NCBI GenBank assembly: GCA_024195585.1
Contig: SWBL01000172.1
Location: forward strand, 1 to 64,000
Direction: 5' to 3'
From: Aureobasidium sp. EXF-3400
Lineage: Eukaryota; Ascomycota; Dothideomycetes; Dothideales; Saccotheciaceae
DNA length: 64,000 nt
Shown: positions 12,466 through 24,600 of the stretch, one piece after another
Numbering within the stretch: the stretch's first letter is position 1
How the letters are laid out: each line of letters starts with the position of its first letter
Translations under genes and position numbers: made by a program
Notes under the pieces: model-generated
The model's input: only the letters and a program-made list of their open reading frames with translations
What the model was told of the DNA's origin: nothing
The model's database searches: none

Positions 12466-15110
12466 ATGGCCTTGACTATCGCAGGCGCTCAGGTGGCCAT
12501 TGGCCCTCTACTTTCTGGTTGTTACAGCATCGTCAAGGGAATCACGCAGCTCCATCAGAGCTACAAATTCATGCCACTGACTCTGTCATCCATCGTAGCA
12601 ACATGTAATATGACCAGAGTTATCCTAAACAGACTGGAGTCGGTTCTTGCAAAACGTCGCCATGATGCTTTCAAAACCTCTGACGAAGAGCTTTTTGAAC
12701 AGTTCGACGGCATCAAGATGGGCTGTACCCTCACTCTTTCTCTCCTGGAAGAAAATGTAAAGAAGTTGATCAGTGTTGTTAGCAGTGATGTCCCGCTGCA
12801 GGCGCAAAAGATCTCGATCAAGGACAAGTTGAAAGCTTTGTACAACGAATCCGATATGAAGGAGATTCTCAGCCAACTCAAGGATCACAATACCCTCCTG
12901 GCGACTATGTTGAGTCTCGTACAAAGGTACTTGTGTGATAAATGGTTGATCAAACCACATGCTGATTCAAGATCAGCGACAAACATGACAAGATGATGAA
13001 CATGCTAGTAACCCAGGAAAGAACGCAGAGAACACTGCAAAACATGCTTCGGGCTCGAGAATTATGCCAGAAACGTCTCCAGGATACCGATGCTCTCTTC
13101 GCTAGCGACATGGTTAGCAATCTGAGTTCGAACACGAATATGACAGCTTTGACCGCTTTTGATTTTGATTCCCTCATCAAGGGTACCGCTATTTACCAGC
13201 GCTGCATGAGACGCCACGGTGATAAATCGAGCTTCCTGTCTCTGGATCCGTCGTTCATACAAACCCCGGAACCTAGCACGAGAGATATGGCTACCGAGGC
13301 AGAACCCATTTCCGACGCTGAAGCACCAACCCGCGAGGAGACTACCGAAGGAGGCGCCAAGTCGCAAGAGGCTCACGAATCGGGTCATCGCGAAAAGAAC
13401 AGCAAAGCAAGCGCTCGATCGAAAGCTTCAGACAAAGAGACATCCCCGAACCCACGAATCAGCGAGTCAGACTCGGGATCACAGTCTGACAACAATGTAT
13501 CAGATCCCGTCTACGTGCCACTCATGCGACTGTCGGACAACCCGGAACATGCCAGACATGTATCATCTCATGACAGAGCGACACATCCATCTGGCATCAA
13601 AAAAAGTCTAGCAGCGCACAAGATTCCTCGCAAAGCCGTACCAGATGGAGCTCGTAGTACAAGTCACGAGAGCATTAAGCAGAATATCGTTCGCGATCAG
13701 TTGCGGCGCCAAAGTAGGATGCCTGTGGAGCACAATCCCGATATGGGCCAATCCAAAGAGCACCGCCGCCGCTCATCTCACTCTGTACAGGAAGGTGGCC
13801 TTACTAGCATCATTGGAACATCCAAACTTCCGAGTCGTACCTTTGCCAAGCTTCCATCGGCATCTGGATCATCTCCAAGGGGGAACATGAACGATACAGA
13901 CCTCATACAGAAGGTTGATGACATTGTTCCCCGTCTCATCTTGCCTGAAACCCATCCATCAAGGCGCGAACGACGTCGCTCCTCGCAAGGTGCACACACT
14001 GATCATGAGCTAGCCAGGCGTCAATCCAAAAATTTGCGAGCAGACTCTAAGCAGCACAACACGTCGACTTCCACAGCCGACTCTATCCAAACTGGCGCGA
14101 CCGTCGACAAGACACCTCCATCTAATGGACTAGACACAGTTGCGTGCAGTCAACTCGATGCTGCATCAACAAAAATCTCAGAGTCGGAAACATCAGATGA
14201 CATGATACGTCAGACCAGCACAAGATTGCAGTATGATAAGCAGGGAAGAATATATAACATGGCAATCTCGTCGAAATCCGTCCTGGCGGTTGCACTGATT
14301 GGTATGATACGGCTGTGGGATCTTAATACGGGCAAAGAGGTTGTGAAGATACCGTGCAGCTATTGTGCATACACCGAAGCCGGTGTGGCCTTCTCGTCAG
14401 ACGGAACCATGTTAGCCACGGTCAATTTTCTGCCTAGAGAATCGGACACCACCATCAGTGTATGGGACGCCGAGACAGGCGTCAGACTGTGTGGGATTCA
14501 CATCCACAACGAGTTCATGACCCTAATCGATCTTATCGTGTTCTCTGCAGACAACAAACTGATCGCTTGTTACCAACAAGAGAACTTTAAGCATACAGTC
14601 ATGGTCTATAGAATAGACAACGGAGGTAGCACCGGGCCTGGAATCCGACTCCAAAGACCAACGGGAATGCTTTCCTTCATTCGGAAAGACCGACAGTTGC
14701 TATCCTGTCGCTGGAACAGGGTAGAATTCTGGGATGTGGCTACATCCACACTTACTCAAGTCTACGAGTCTGGATGTGGCGGCCTCACACACCCCATCGT
14801 CACGCACGACCTCATGTTGATCAACAGCAATTCCTTCGGTCAACTTTACATGATCGACTTGAAGTCGGGGGTGAAGAAGGCATTCGTCGAATTGTCGGGC
14901 GATATCTACCGTTTGACATACGTACCAGGCACAAAAGAGATAGCATTCTCAGGATGGAAAGGCTCGATCGGCACCTGGAATCCATGGACGGGATCTGTAA
15001 AGCAACCTCCTGGAGATCATAAAAATGTTGCGAAAAGGGCTGCAGTGTCTCTAGATGGACGAACGATATTCTGGGGAGATCCTTCTGGTATGTTGATGTC
15101 TTGGACCTGA
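12466..15110 (+). CDS. STAND-type N-terminal helical domain plus WD40 repeats
   Basis: Two exons (12466..12926, 12977..15110) give 864 residues. The GTACTT donor and GATCAG acceptor join LVQ to SDKHDKMMNM; the nearer AAG acceptor would give a stop. Residues 1-150 (MALTIAGAQVAIGPLLSGC...) resemble the helical N-terminal domain found on fungal STAND/NLR proteins (PigL_N-like, from memory). A helical region and a long disordered Ser/Arg-rich segment follow. The last ~300 residues are WD40-like, for example AVALIGMIRLWDLNTGKEVV and ISVWDAETGVRLCG. I see no P-loop or NACHT module between the two ends, unlike standard NLRs. It could be an NLR derivative or a scaffold. Function unknown. Confidence 0.75.
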
Positions 15111-15305
15111 GGCCAAGACGAAGAGTACCCATCCAGATGTTGCTAGACATTCGTCTCCACTTTAGATGTTCGGGCCTTGACGTCGACCATCTGTAGGCTA
15201 CCACCTCCGCATTTCTTCCGCTACCAACGGTTGATCCTTCTTCAACTCGCAGTAACTAAACGCTCTTCCGTCGCATGGTAATCATTCGTAACATAAATAA
15301 TACAT

Positions 15306-16973
15306 ATGGAGCCACACATGTATCCTTACGACCTGGGCGCATACCACAAGCCTGTCACCACGACAAACGATACGGCTCAGAAATGGTTTGACCGAGGCTT
15401 GATCTGGACCTATGGCTTCAATCATGAAGAGGCCATCAAGTGCTTTGAGCGCGCCATTGAGGAAGACAACAATTGCGCTTTAGCGTTTTGGGGGCTTGCA
15501 TATGCTTCTGGCCCTAATTACAATAAACCCTGGGAGTTTTTCGATGGGGAAGATTTTCTTGCGACCGTGAGGAAAGCCGACGCCGCGGCTAGAGAGGCGC
15601 GACTACGAGGACGCTCTGCCTCGCCGCTCGAGAAAGCACTCATCGAAGCACTTCAATCACGATATCCGTCCGATTTGACTCGGAAGTATGATCAGAATGA
15701 CTTCAAGTCGTGGAATCAGTCATATGCAGATGCTACAAGAAAGGTGTATTCAGCATTCCCTAACGATCTCGATATCGCAACACTTTTTGCCGACGCTTTG
15801 ATGAACGTCACTCCTTGGGGACTGTGGAATCTGAAGACTGGTGAGCCTGCCCCGGGCGCTCATACTCTAGAAGCGAAATCGGTACTGGAACGCGCTTTGA
15901 GCGATCCCGACTCTGACCGACATCCTGGGCTCCTGCACATGTACATCCACCTAATGGAAATGTCGAGCACACCTGGAGCAGCTCTTCCCAAAGCCAACCT
16001 CCTCCGAGGTCTTGTTCCTGATGCGGGTCATCTGCATCACATGCCGACTCATCTGGATATCCTATGCGGTGATTATGAGTCTGCTGTCATCTGGAACCTG
16101 GAAGCCATCAAGGCAGATGAGAAGTTTCTGAGTCGAGCTGGCCCTGTCAACTTCTACACATTGTACCGCTCTCATGACTACCACTTCCGCATATATGCCG
16201 CAATGTTCGCGGGTCAGTCGAGGGTCGCTCTGGAAAGTGTCGCAGGACTCGAAGCGTCATTGCCTGAGGAGTTGCTTCGCGTCGCATCTCCTCCGATGGC
16301 GGATTGGCTTGAAGGATTCCTCTCTGTACGAGTACACGTCCTCATCCGATTCGGTATGTGGGAAGATATCCTGGCCCTGGAACTCCCACTCGACGAGCAG
16401 CTGTTCTGCGTGACCACAGCATTTGTGCTATACGGACGAGGAATCGCCTTCGCTGCTACCAGCCAGGTCAACAAGGCCAGGGAAGCGGTGCAAAAATTCG
16501 AAGCTGCACTAAGCAAAGTTCCAGCATCACGCATGCTCTTCAATAATCGCTGCATCGACATTCTCCAAGTAGCAAAAACAATGCTATACGGCGAAATCGA
16601 ATACCGCGCCCGCAATTTCCCCCAAGCATTCACGTACCTCGACAAAGCCGTCTCACTTGACGATAACTTGCCCTACGATGAACCCTGGGGCTGGATGCAA
16701 CCTACCAGACACGCATTAGGTGCTTTGCTGTTGGAGCAAGGTGAAGCCGAAAAAGCAGAGAAAGTGTTTAAAGCTGATCTTGGCTTTGATGATACGCTGC
16801 CTCGTGCTTTGCAGCATCCGAATAATGTTTGGTCTTTGCATGGGTACCACGAGTGTCTTGTCAAACTTGGTAAGGTGGAAGAGGCGGGAAAGATTGAAAC
16901 GCAATTGGCGAAGGCAGTTGCAAAGGCAGATGTACTGATCAAGTCGTCTTGTTTCTGCCGCAACGGGCAGTAG
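15306..16973 (+). CDS. TPR-repeat protein
   Basis: Single exon, 555 residues. The N-terminal part reads as tetratricopeptide helices, for example AQKWFDRGLIWTYGFNHEEA then IKCFERAIEEDNNCALAFWG. More TPR-like units occur in the C-terminal third (LDKAVSLDDNLPYDEPWGWM, GALLLEQGEAEKAEKVF). The middle contains conserved-looking blocks rich in His and Met (GLLHMYIHLMEMS, AGHLHHMPTHLDI) that resemble a family shared by fungi and bacteria. TPRs mediate protein interactions; no catalytic motif is evident. No signal peptide is seen, so it is probably cytosolic. The function is not known. Confidence 0.8.
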   Translation: MEPHMYPYDLGAYHKPVTTTNDTAQKWFDRGLIWTYGFNHEEAIKCFERAIEEDNNCALAFWGLAYASGPNYNKPWEFFDGEDFLATVRKADAAAREARLRGRSASPLEKALIEALQSRYPSDLTRKYDQNDFKSWNQSYADATRKVYSAFPNDLDIATLFADALMNVTPWGLWNLKTGEPAPGAHTLEAKSVLERALSDPDSDRHPGLLHMYIHLMEMSSTPGAALPKANLLRGLVPDAGHLHHMPTHLDILCGDYESAVIWNLEAIKADEKFLSRAGPVNFYTLYRSHDYHFRIYAAMFAGQSRVALESVAGLEASLPEELLRVASPPMADWLEGFLSVRVHVLIRFGMWEDILALELPLDEQLFCVTTAFVLYGRGIAFAATSQVNKAREAVQKFEAALSKVPASRMLFNNRCIDILQVAKTMLYGEIEYRARNFPQAFTYLDKAVSLDDNLPYDEPWGWMQPTRHALGALLLEQGEAEKAEKVFKADLGFDDTLPRALQHPNNVWSLHGYHECLVKLGKVEEAGKIETQLAKAVAKADVLIKSSCFCRNGQ

Positions 16974-18785
16974 AAGATCCTGATGCCTGGGGCACCACAT
17001 TGTAACCACCACTGTTCCCTCTCTGTTCTGTCTGATGACCCCGCAGATACATCCAATCACCTTGAGGCTGTAAGCGCCTATGCATGTTCCGCCCCCCAAA
17101 GGATTTGCATCGCCCCCTCCCCTTCCCTTTCGAGAAAACCGGCTGCTCTTGCACCTTTCTTTCATCGTTTAGAACTTCCCTCGTCTCTCCTGACAGCAAC
17201 AGCAACCGAGAACATCATCTTTCGGCATGGTTCTAGAGCTGGGCTTCGACCCTCTCAACTTCGTTGTTGCGGTTTTTGGCCTACTCATCACTGCTCTACA
17301 TCTGTGTTTGAATTGTCGCATACATGAGCGACTCGGTGGAACGTCTACGGTTTTGACCGGCATTCAGACAACACTCCCACTTCCTGCGACAAGCAGATAT
17401 CATCGAAAGAAGCACCACCGGCTATTCTTGCACTTTGCGATGCGGCGAAACTCTTGGTATGGTTCAAGAGGTGTATTAAAATGTTCAGAGCTTTGTATGC
17501 TGATAAAGGGGAATAGGAAAGCTTTCAAATAACTCAGGCTGCGACAACTTCCATGGACGCATCGTGTATCGTGGAATAGAATCTGGGTGTGTTCGAACTG
17601 CTCTATTCGCTTGAGATACTCTATGAGTGTCTGGCATATCTCTTCGGCTTCTTATCTTCTTATCAATTATCTTGCGTAAACATTCTCGCGTTCGTGAAGG
17701 CCATGGATTTGGGTTGGCAAGAGATTTTCAACGACGCGCAGAGAACAGAAAACGTGATTTTATATTGTCGCTGTTTCGACAACCAGCGTTTCACATGGTA
17801 GAAAGTCATAAATCGTGCTTGTGCGGCAGAACAGGCTTTTCTGACAGCCACAGCCATTGGGCTGAGCTGAGCTGAGCTGATCTGAATCGATGGAAATCTA
17901 TGAATTAGCGGGCGCCTTCTCTCAGGTACCACGATTGTAGCCTGAGATCGCAATTTGGGTCCACAGGTGTCGCTTGCGCTGGAATATGTTTGCTATCAGT
18001 GCTACGCGACGAGAACTTCACTAAAGGTGCTGGAGTTAGATCACGAGCAGGAAATTGAATCCCACCTGCTCTGCATCCCCGCTCTGCATCCCCGCAAAGT
18101 GATGACCAAAAGATCGAGACAGACACGGTCAGAAATGGAAAGCGCAGCCAACAAGGTTTGGTCAGGCACACCCGAAGCGGAGCCGAGAATGATCTTCCCC
18201 ACTCCCATCTTCTGTCGACAACTCACCATCCTTCCTACCTCCTTGCTTTCTGCTCCTTGTATTGAAGAAGGATGTGTTTGCCATTTATCAGACACACTGC
18301 CGGCGCCAGTCTTGCCTGGAACAAGCATTGAGACAAGCAACTGTCTTGTCGCATCTATGCGAAACAGTCGTCTGCCGTTCTCATGCGAGATGTGATCATG
18401 ATCTAGGGGCGACCGCGGGCTTTGTGCTTGAAATCCCGGGACGGCTGCGAAGCCAAAGTGTATATCCAAGGCGCATGCCTAAAATGTCATTGTTCACAAC
18501 TTCAACTGGCCTATGAGAACAAGCTGCTGTCACATCTCACGGAAAGTCTGTTCTGGCTTTGAAGATGCAGCCTGCAACCATCAACTATAACCGACCTTTC
18601 AATCACATGCGTCTCTAACATTTTGCAGCCATGGCTGGATTTCATTGTCTCAATGACGCGGGACGTCGTCTCTACTAGCCTCAACCTAGCCGTCGTCATG
18701 TTTGAGGCTTTGTCCATGGCCGCAGCCATAAAGACCTCTCAGTCCACGTCTTGCGCAATAGGTCCCTTGAAACACACAACATACC
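16974..18785. other. Gene-poor gap with one doubtful small ORF
   Basis: This 1.8-kb stretch has no convincing gene. An ORF at 17227-17532 starts after a CT-rich leader and encodes one hydrophobic segment, but the rest has no recognisable homology and may be chance. At about 17862-17882 the pentamer GCTGA is repeated four times with one variant. The right end should contain the esterase promoter. Confidence 0.4.
17227..17532 (+). CDS. Doubtful small membrane ORF
   Basis: 101 codons in one frame. Residues ~8-31 are hydrophobic (FVVAVFGLLITALHLCLNC) and would form one membrane segment; the remainder is basic and unremarkable. The CT-rich sequence upstream and the ATGG start context look promoter-like. 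However, no family is recognised, and the frame after the first ~35 codons does not look constrained. It could be a first exon, a small protein or chance. Confidence 0.2.
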   Translation: MVLELGFDPLNFVVAVFGLLITALHLCLNCRIHERLGGTSTVLTGIQTTLPLPATSRYHRKKHHRLFLHFAMRRNSWYGSRGVLKCSELCMLIKGNRKAFK

Positions 18786-20488
18786 ATGACTAGAATAACC
18801 ACCTTTTGTGGCCTGCTCGCTGTCACGGCATTCGCCAATGCGCAAACGATACCCACTGCAAGTCAGTGTCCCGCTGCGAATGGACAGACTATAACGGACA
18901 GCAATGGAAGCACATACCAAGTGACCTGCTCGTCGGACAACAACGTCGGATCTTACACCAATATCAAAGCGAGCTCCTCGTACTTGGACTGCATGACCGC
19001 TTGTGATACAGCTGCTTCTGCTGGTTGTCAAGGCTTCACCTACGTAGGCGGAACGAACGGTGTTGGATCAGGAACCTGCTGGTTGAAGAAGAGTATGGGC
19101 ACCTACACCACTGCGTCCAATGCTTATATCTCCGCGATCAGAATAGGCGACGCTGCCTCATCACCGAAAAGTAATGTCGCATCGACGCTGACCACTTCTG
19201 TGTCATCAACTGCTTCAGTGTCAAGTGCTCCCGTGGCTACCTCAACCAATCTATGCCCTTCGTCCAAATTCACAAACTATGCAGACACCGCAGGAACCAA
19301 TTGGCAGATTCTGTGTGGATTCGATACGAGCCCTGGATCCTTTGGTTCGACATCTGCTTCTACCTTCCAACAATGCCTCCAAGCCTGCAAAGGCACCGCA
19401 AATTGTGCTGCTGTCACTTACATTGGCACTGCATGCTACTTCAAAAAGTCCTTTTCCAGCTTGATCACAAAATCCTCGGCAAACAGTGCATTTTTGGTAA
19501 ACACGCAAAACTATCCAGTCCCGGTTTCTGGCAATAGCAAAGCAAGTTCGGGATGTGGAGCATCATTGCCTGTTGGCGTCCAGTTGGGAGGCTCTTCCAC
19601 AACTTTCAATCTCACATCGAGTGGGAAGGTCCGATCGTTCAACGTACACGTTCCTACCTCGTACAAGAACACCAAGGCTGCACCTTTGATCATTGGTTAT
19701 CACGGACGTTCCAACAATCAGCTTTCGGTAGAGAGTGACTCGCAACTCTCGAGTGAGACATGGAATCCTTACGCAATTGCTGTTTATCCTCTGGGTCTGA
19801 ATGTAAGTCTTCAAGCATATGTCGCGGGAGGTGTTTAGCCAAAGCTGATGTGCGACAGGGAGAATGGCAAGGTGATCCAGATACCGTTGGGGGAGGTTAC
19901 GAGGATATGACTTTCACAAGCGATCTGCTCGACTACATCACATCTCATTATTGCATCGACCAAAGCCGTATGCTAGCCACCGGTTTCTCCAACGGTGGAG
20001 GATTTGTCGGCACTCTCGCGTGCGACCCAACTCTCTCCAAGCGCTTCAGCACTTTCTCAGCAAACTCAGGGGCAGAGTATACCAACACCACCGGCACCTG
20101 CAATCCTTTATCTGTCCTCACGAACACTATTGTACAACCAGTCTGCTCGCCAGGTAGATCCGACTTGCCAATGATCGAGTTCCACGGTGATGCCGATGGC
20201 ACTATTCCATATCCTGGTGGACCTCGACGAGGTTATTGTCTACCGGCAGTACCGCACTGGGTCACTGACTGGGCTCTCAGGGACGGGCTGTCAAGCTCCA
20301 ATGTTACCACATCTTTGGCAAGTGGAAATGTCACCAAGTACGAGTTTGGTGCTTCGAAGGGCGTGCAGGGGTTAGTTACGCACTACAAGGTTGCTGGATG
20401 GGGTCACTCCTGGGCTAGTATCAATGCTGGAGCACCAATTGACGCTACGCCTATTATCATGGACTTTTTCTATCGTCATTCTGGATGA
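18786..20488 (+). CDS. Secreted CE1-type (feruloyl) esterase with two PAN-like modules
   Basis: Two exons (18786..19802, 19859..20488) give 548 residues; the GTAAGT/GACAG intron joins PLGLN to GEWQGDPDT. A signal peptide (MTRITTFCGLLAVTAFANAQ) precedes two Cys-containing PAN/apple-like modules, residues ~28-115 and ~158-235, separated by a Ser/Thr-rich linker. The catalytic alpha/beta-hydrolase follows: IIGYHGRSNN (oxyanion region), Ser383 in ATGFSNGGGF, Asp in FHGDADGTIPY, and His in GWGHSWA. This pattern fits carbohydrate esterase family 1, the feruloyl esterase/PHB-depolymerase-like group, which removes ferulate or related acyl groups from plant polysaccharides. PAN modules usually bind protein or sugar. 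The exact substrate is unknown. Confidence 0.88.
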
Positions 20489-21667
20489 AGGGGAGGATGT
20501 TGAGTCATTGTCTAGAGAAAGAAGGTTTGTTTGAGAGAAGATTACGAATAATGCCACTTTTGTTTTGTCAAAATTTGGAGAATGAAGAAATGATCACCTC
20601 TTTGTCTGTAGCAGCATAACCCATACCCTGCCGTACGGTCGAGTATCGATAAGTTCAATATTCTTTCAGGAATCTTCCACGGCTTTTCGATAGTGCTAGT
20701 GGTGATTCACGTTCGTCAACCTGATCTATTAACACTATTCAAGAGTGTGACTATCTACTAGGCGACCACCCATCTAGTCAAGATACACAAGACAATCTCT
20801 AGGGTCTAGAAGATGTTTCTTCTCAATATTTTTTTAAGCCTCAGATGTGTTCCGATATCAAATGTCACAAGATACCTAGAATCCGAGCTCTGGATATTGA
20901 ATTCAGGGAACCCAACTTCAATGATGGAACTTGATACGCAAACAAGAAGCGGCATTGAAGCAGCAATTGAGTATGTTCTACAGTCCAGGGTGCGAAGGCA
21001 GCCGACAGGTAGTGTGAGGCTCGTAGACTGCTTATTTCGAGCTTGGTGACACCATCTATTCGCTGCAATTTTTGTTCATGCAGATGCACATATGTGCGTG
21101 TTTTCCATCGGATGCGATAACAATCTGTGTAGGGTGTTAGCGCGTGCAGGTCATGCCGACGAAAACAACAAAGAGACATTTACGGTGGTTTGCTCGATTT
21201 TCGAACTGACTAACCCTACAATTTGCCAGTCCGAGAGACTTCGTATTAGATGGCGATAAGAACTCATCATAAGCCTTAGACTGGTGAACGCATGCAGATC
21301 ACATGTGACAACCAATGGCTGCATCTGCAGCTCGTCACATTTCGAAATCCTCCATACAGTAGATCATATTGTCTGCGCCGTGCTGACCAATGTCCGTGCT
21401 TACTTTTCAAGCCATACAGATCTTTTCGGCGAGTGGCCCTGTACGTAGCGACACGCTCATTTTCCAGGCAGACGAGTTGGCGCATTTGACTACCTGCTTA
21501 CTGCATAAGCAGATAGTGGGGGTCCTAGCGCGTAGGATCGTGATTTATAAACCTCGCAGGTTCTCCAGGTCTTGATTATAATTTATCTTCCTCCAAGGAT
21601 AGCGTGTTGTAATTTTTGAGGACGACAGCTCGCATGGTACGAGAGAGCCTCAGCTCCACATCTTGCA
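20489..21667. other. Non-coding gap upstream of the NLR gene
   Basis: This 1.2-kb stretch is moderately AT-rich and contains only short ORFs without recognisable motifs. It should include the NLR promoter near the right end. No repeats or RNA genes were identified by eye. Confidence 0.4.
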
Positions 21668-24600
21668 ATGGCGGAAGCTCACGTTCCTAAGGTAAGTCAA
21701 CTGATCGCTCATGAAGGTTCAGGAGTATACTGACATACAAGATCCTGGTTGAGTTCAAGACTTGGCGCTTGTTCATTGATGTGCCAGGTCGAACTTCCAA
21801 TTTATCATTGATTACACCCTCAGTGTTGATTCAAGCGTTGGAAGAAAAACTTTCCATTCCGTTGACATCATGCAAGACTGTCATAGCAGTAGAGTCTGAC
21901 CGACTCTGTGTTACTATATCGCTACAATCTACCAGAGCTGTGTTCGAGAACTATGAGAGCTTCGACTTGAGTATCCGAATCCCAGGAGACCATGTGCTCA
22001 AAACTCAGTGAGTCAAGTATAGTCGCTCTAAAGCTACCTTGACGGCTGACACGTGTTGATTGTAGCATCACTCCTGACGACCAATTTTTCGGGATGACAA
22101 CGCTGTATGACGGCTGTGACGACTCAAGCGCAATCGAGTAGGTTATTTGTTAATTGGACCTATTCGTTCATTTTCAGTGCTGACGGCTTCGCAGTCTAAT
22201 CGTTGTACCTGGTCTCTCAGCTCACCCCTTCGGTTCATTTAAGAGCAAAACTCGATCCAGCGATAATTGGCTCAGAGATTATCTCCCAGAAAGTATACCT
22301 AACATGCGGGTGTTGCTGTATGGCTATGACTCTCGCCTTCTTGAATCAGAATCCAGAGAATCAATCACAGAATTTGCTCAAGGTTTATTGGAGACAGTGA
22401 CAGAGTATAGAAAGGATGAACAAGTGAGTAGTGGAAGCAGACTCGTGTTCCTAGACTGGAATTGACCGCGATAGACTCGTCATCGGCCTATAATCCTTCT
22501 AGGTCACAGTATGGGAGGGCTTGTTCTGAAGGAGGTCAGTGTCTACGCTAAGCAGTTCTACTCCCGCTCATATCTTTGCTTACCAATCATGTGATGTAGG
22601 CGATTGTCACTGCTATGGATGAGACAACAATGCGCCCCACAGATGAAGATTTCTTCAAATCTTGCTATGGTCTACTCTTCTTTGGAGTTCCTCATCTAGG
22701 ACTCCGTCACGAAACTCTACTCAAGGCTGTGATCAACGCAAGACCATCAGAAAGACTGATCAGAGATTTGATCACAGACAATGAAGCATCTCCGTCCCCT
22801 CTTTTACAGCAGTTGGCAAATAATTTTAGAAGATGTTACAAACTTCAGCACTTCGAGATCTACTCATACTACGAAACGCATATGAGTCACACCATCAATG
22901 TAAGGAATGCTAGATTCTTGCTAACGACCATCAGACCTGATGATTTGATCAACAGGATGCCAATGGAAAGTGGGAAAGGAACGGTGAGAAGCGGTTGATG
23001 GTCACGCAGTCATCAGCCACACACGCTGGGGAATCCAATCCAGCCAATTCCTTCCCTCTTCCACTTGATCACTCTGGCCTTGTGAAGTTCTCTAGGCATG
23101 ACGCCAAATACAGAGGGGTAGTCAGGGGACATATCGAGCGCATGGCCCGCGATGCACCAGCTGTCATTCGTGCTCGATTTTCTCAAGTTCATGGTCAGTA
23201 GCGTTTCGAGCTATCTTGGCCAAGGCATCTATCTAAAGATTACAGAACTCACAGAGGTCCAGTATCATAATGTCAGGCGGTTAGATGTGCCAAGTTTTAG
23301 CGTCATCCGGGATAACATCGCAGACGCATATCCTGACACCTTTCAATGGTTACTCAATGATACGAGCTTCTTGGATTGGAAACAGTCACCCAATACGGCC
23401 GTCATGTGGATTTGGGCAGCGCCAGGTCAGGGTAAATCTGTTCTTGCAGGGTTCCTGACAAAGTATCTCGAAGATTGCTCCACCGGCTCGCCGAAAAGCG
23501 ATGTCTCAGTGGTGTATTACTTCTTCCAGGGACAACAAGAGCAATACAATCAACCGGAATCAATGCTTCGAGCGTTGATTCTACAGCTAGCTGACTGCCA
23601 GGAGCTGTACGAAATGCATCTTCAGCAGTACGTGAACAATCCATACAAGTTTTGGACCGCGTCGTTCGATGAGCTCTGGACTTTGTTCTCGAGGCTATTG
23701 TCTGACGAAAGGCACCAACGCATATACTGTATCATCGATGCACTGGACGAATGCCAAGGTTCAAAGTTGAAGACACGGCACAACAAACGTAAAGTACTGT
23801 TATCACGCCTTATAGAAGCTTTCACCAGGACACCATCACGCAGGAAATTATTGGTGACTAGTCGTCCAGGCGAAAAAGATATCGAGATTGCGCTACAAGG
23901 CATCGGAGAGTACCATTTTCATCCACACCAGGAGGACCTGCTTTCCTACATCGACCACAGAATCTCAGAGCTCAGTAGCGCTGCATTCACCAGTGATCAC
24001 AAGATTCTACTTCGGATTCGTTTGTTGGAAAAAGCACAAAGGTCAATACTCTGGACATCACTCGTGTTGGACCGGATATCCTATCTGCCATTCCCAAGCA
24101 ATGCTAGCATCGAGGAGACTCTCAGAAGCATCCCTGGAGAGCTCAACGAACTACTCGATAATATTGTGTCAGTATTACTCCAGACGAAGGAACTTGCCCT
24201 GGTGCTGATCTGGGTAGCCTTTGCAAAAAGGTCAGTGATGTAACGACACCTCTCAAGCAAAAGAACTTTCTGACCCTTTCCCAATAGACCACTTAGCGTT
24301 CAAGAGCTCTCCGATGCGATTTGTCTTGACCCTGAAGTATTGTCAAGACAGGGAATAACTCATCTGAAACATCTCAGGGGCCATCTCAATAGTGAAACCA
24401 TCCACAAATCACTGGGCAGCCTTCTAATGGTATCACAGAGGAAGACAGGTGGCAGCTCTTCCGAGCTCAAGACCAAGGAAGAAGTGCTGTTTACTCACCA
24501 AGTGGTGAAAGACTTCTTCGACCGTCACAAAGGCAGCATCTTCAATCTCTGCGATTTCGTGGACCTGGACGGACCAGAGATGCACCTTGCGCGAAGTTGT

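Noticed and set aside
12927..12971. Shorter intron in the STAND-WD40 gene ending at AAG 12971
   Set aside because: It leads to a stop after ATSATNMTR; using the next CAG at 12976 keeps the frame open.
17862..17882. GCTGA pentamer repeats
   Set aside because: Too short and imperfect for a functional repeat array; recorded only as local simple sequence.
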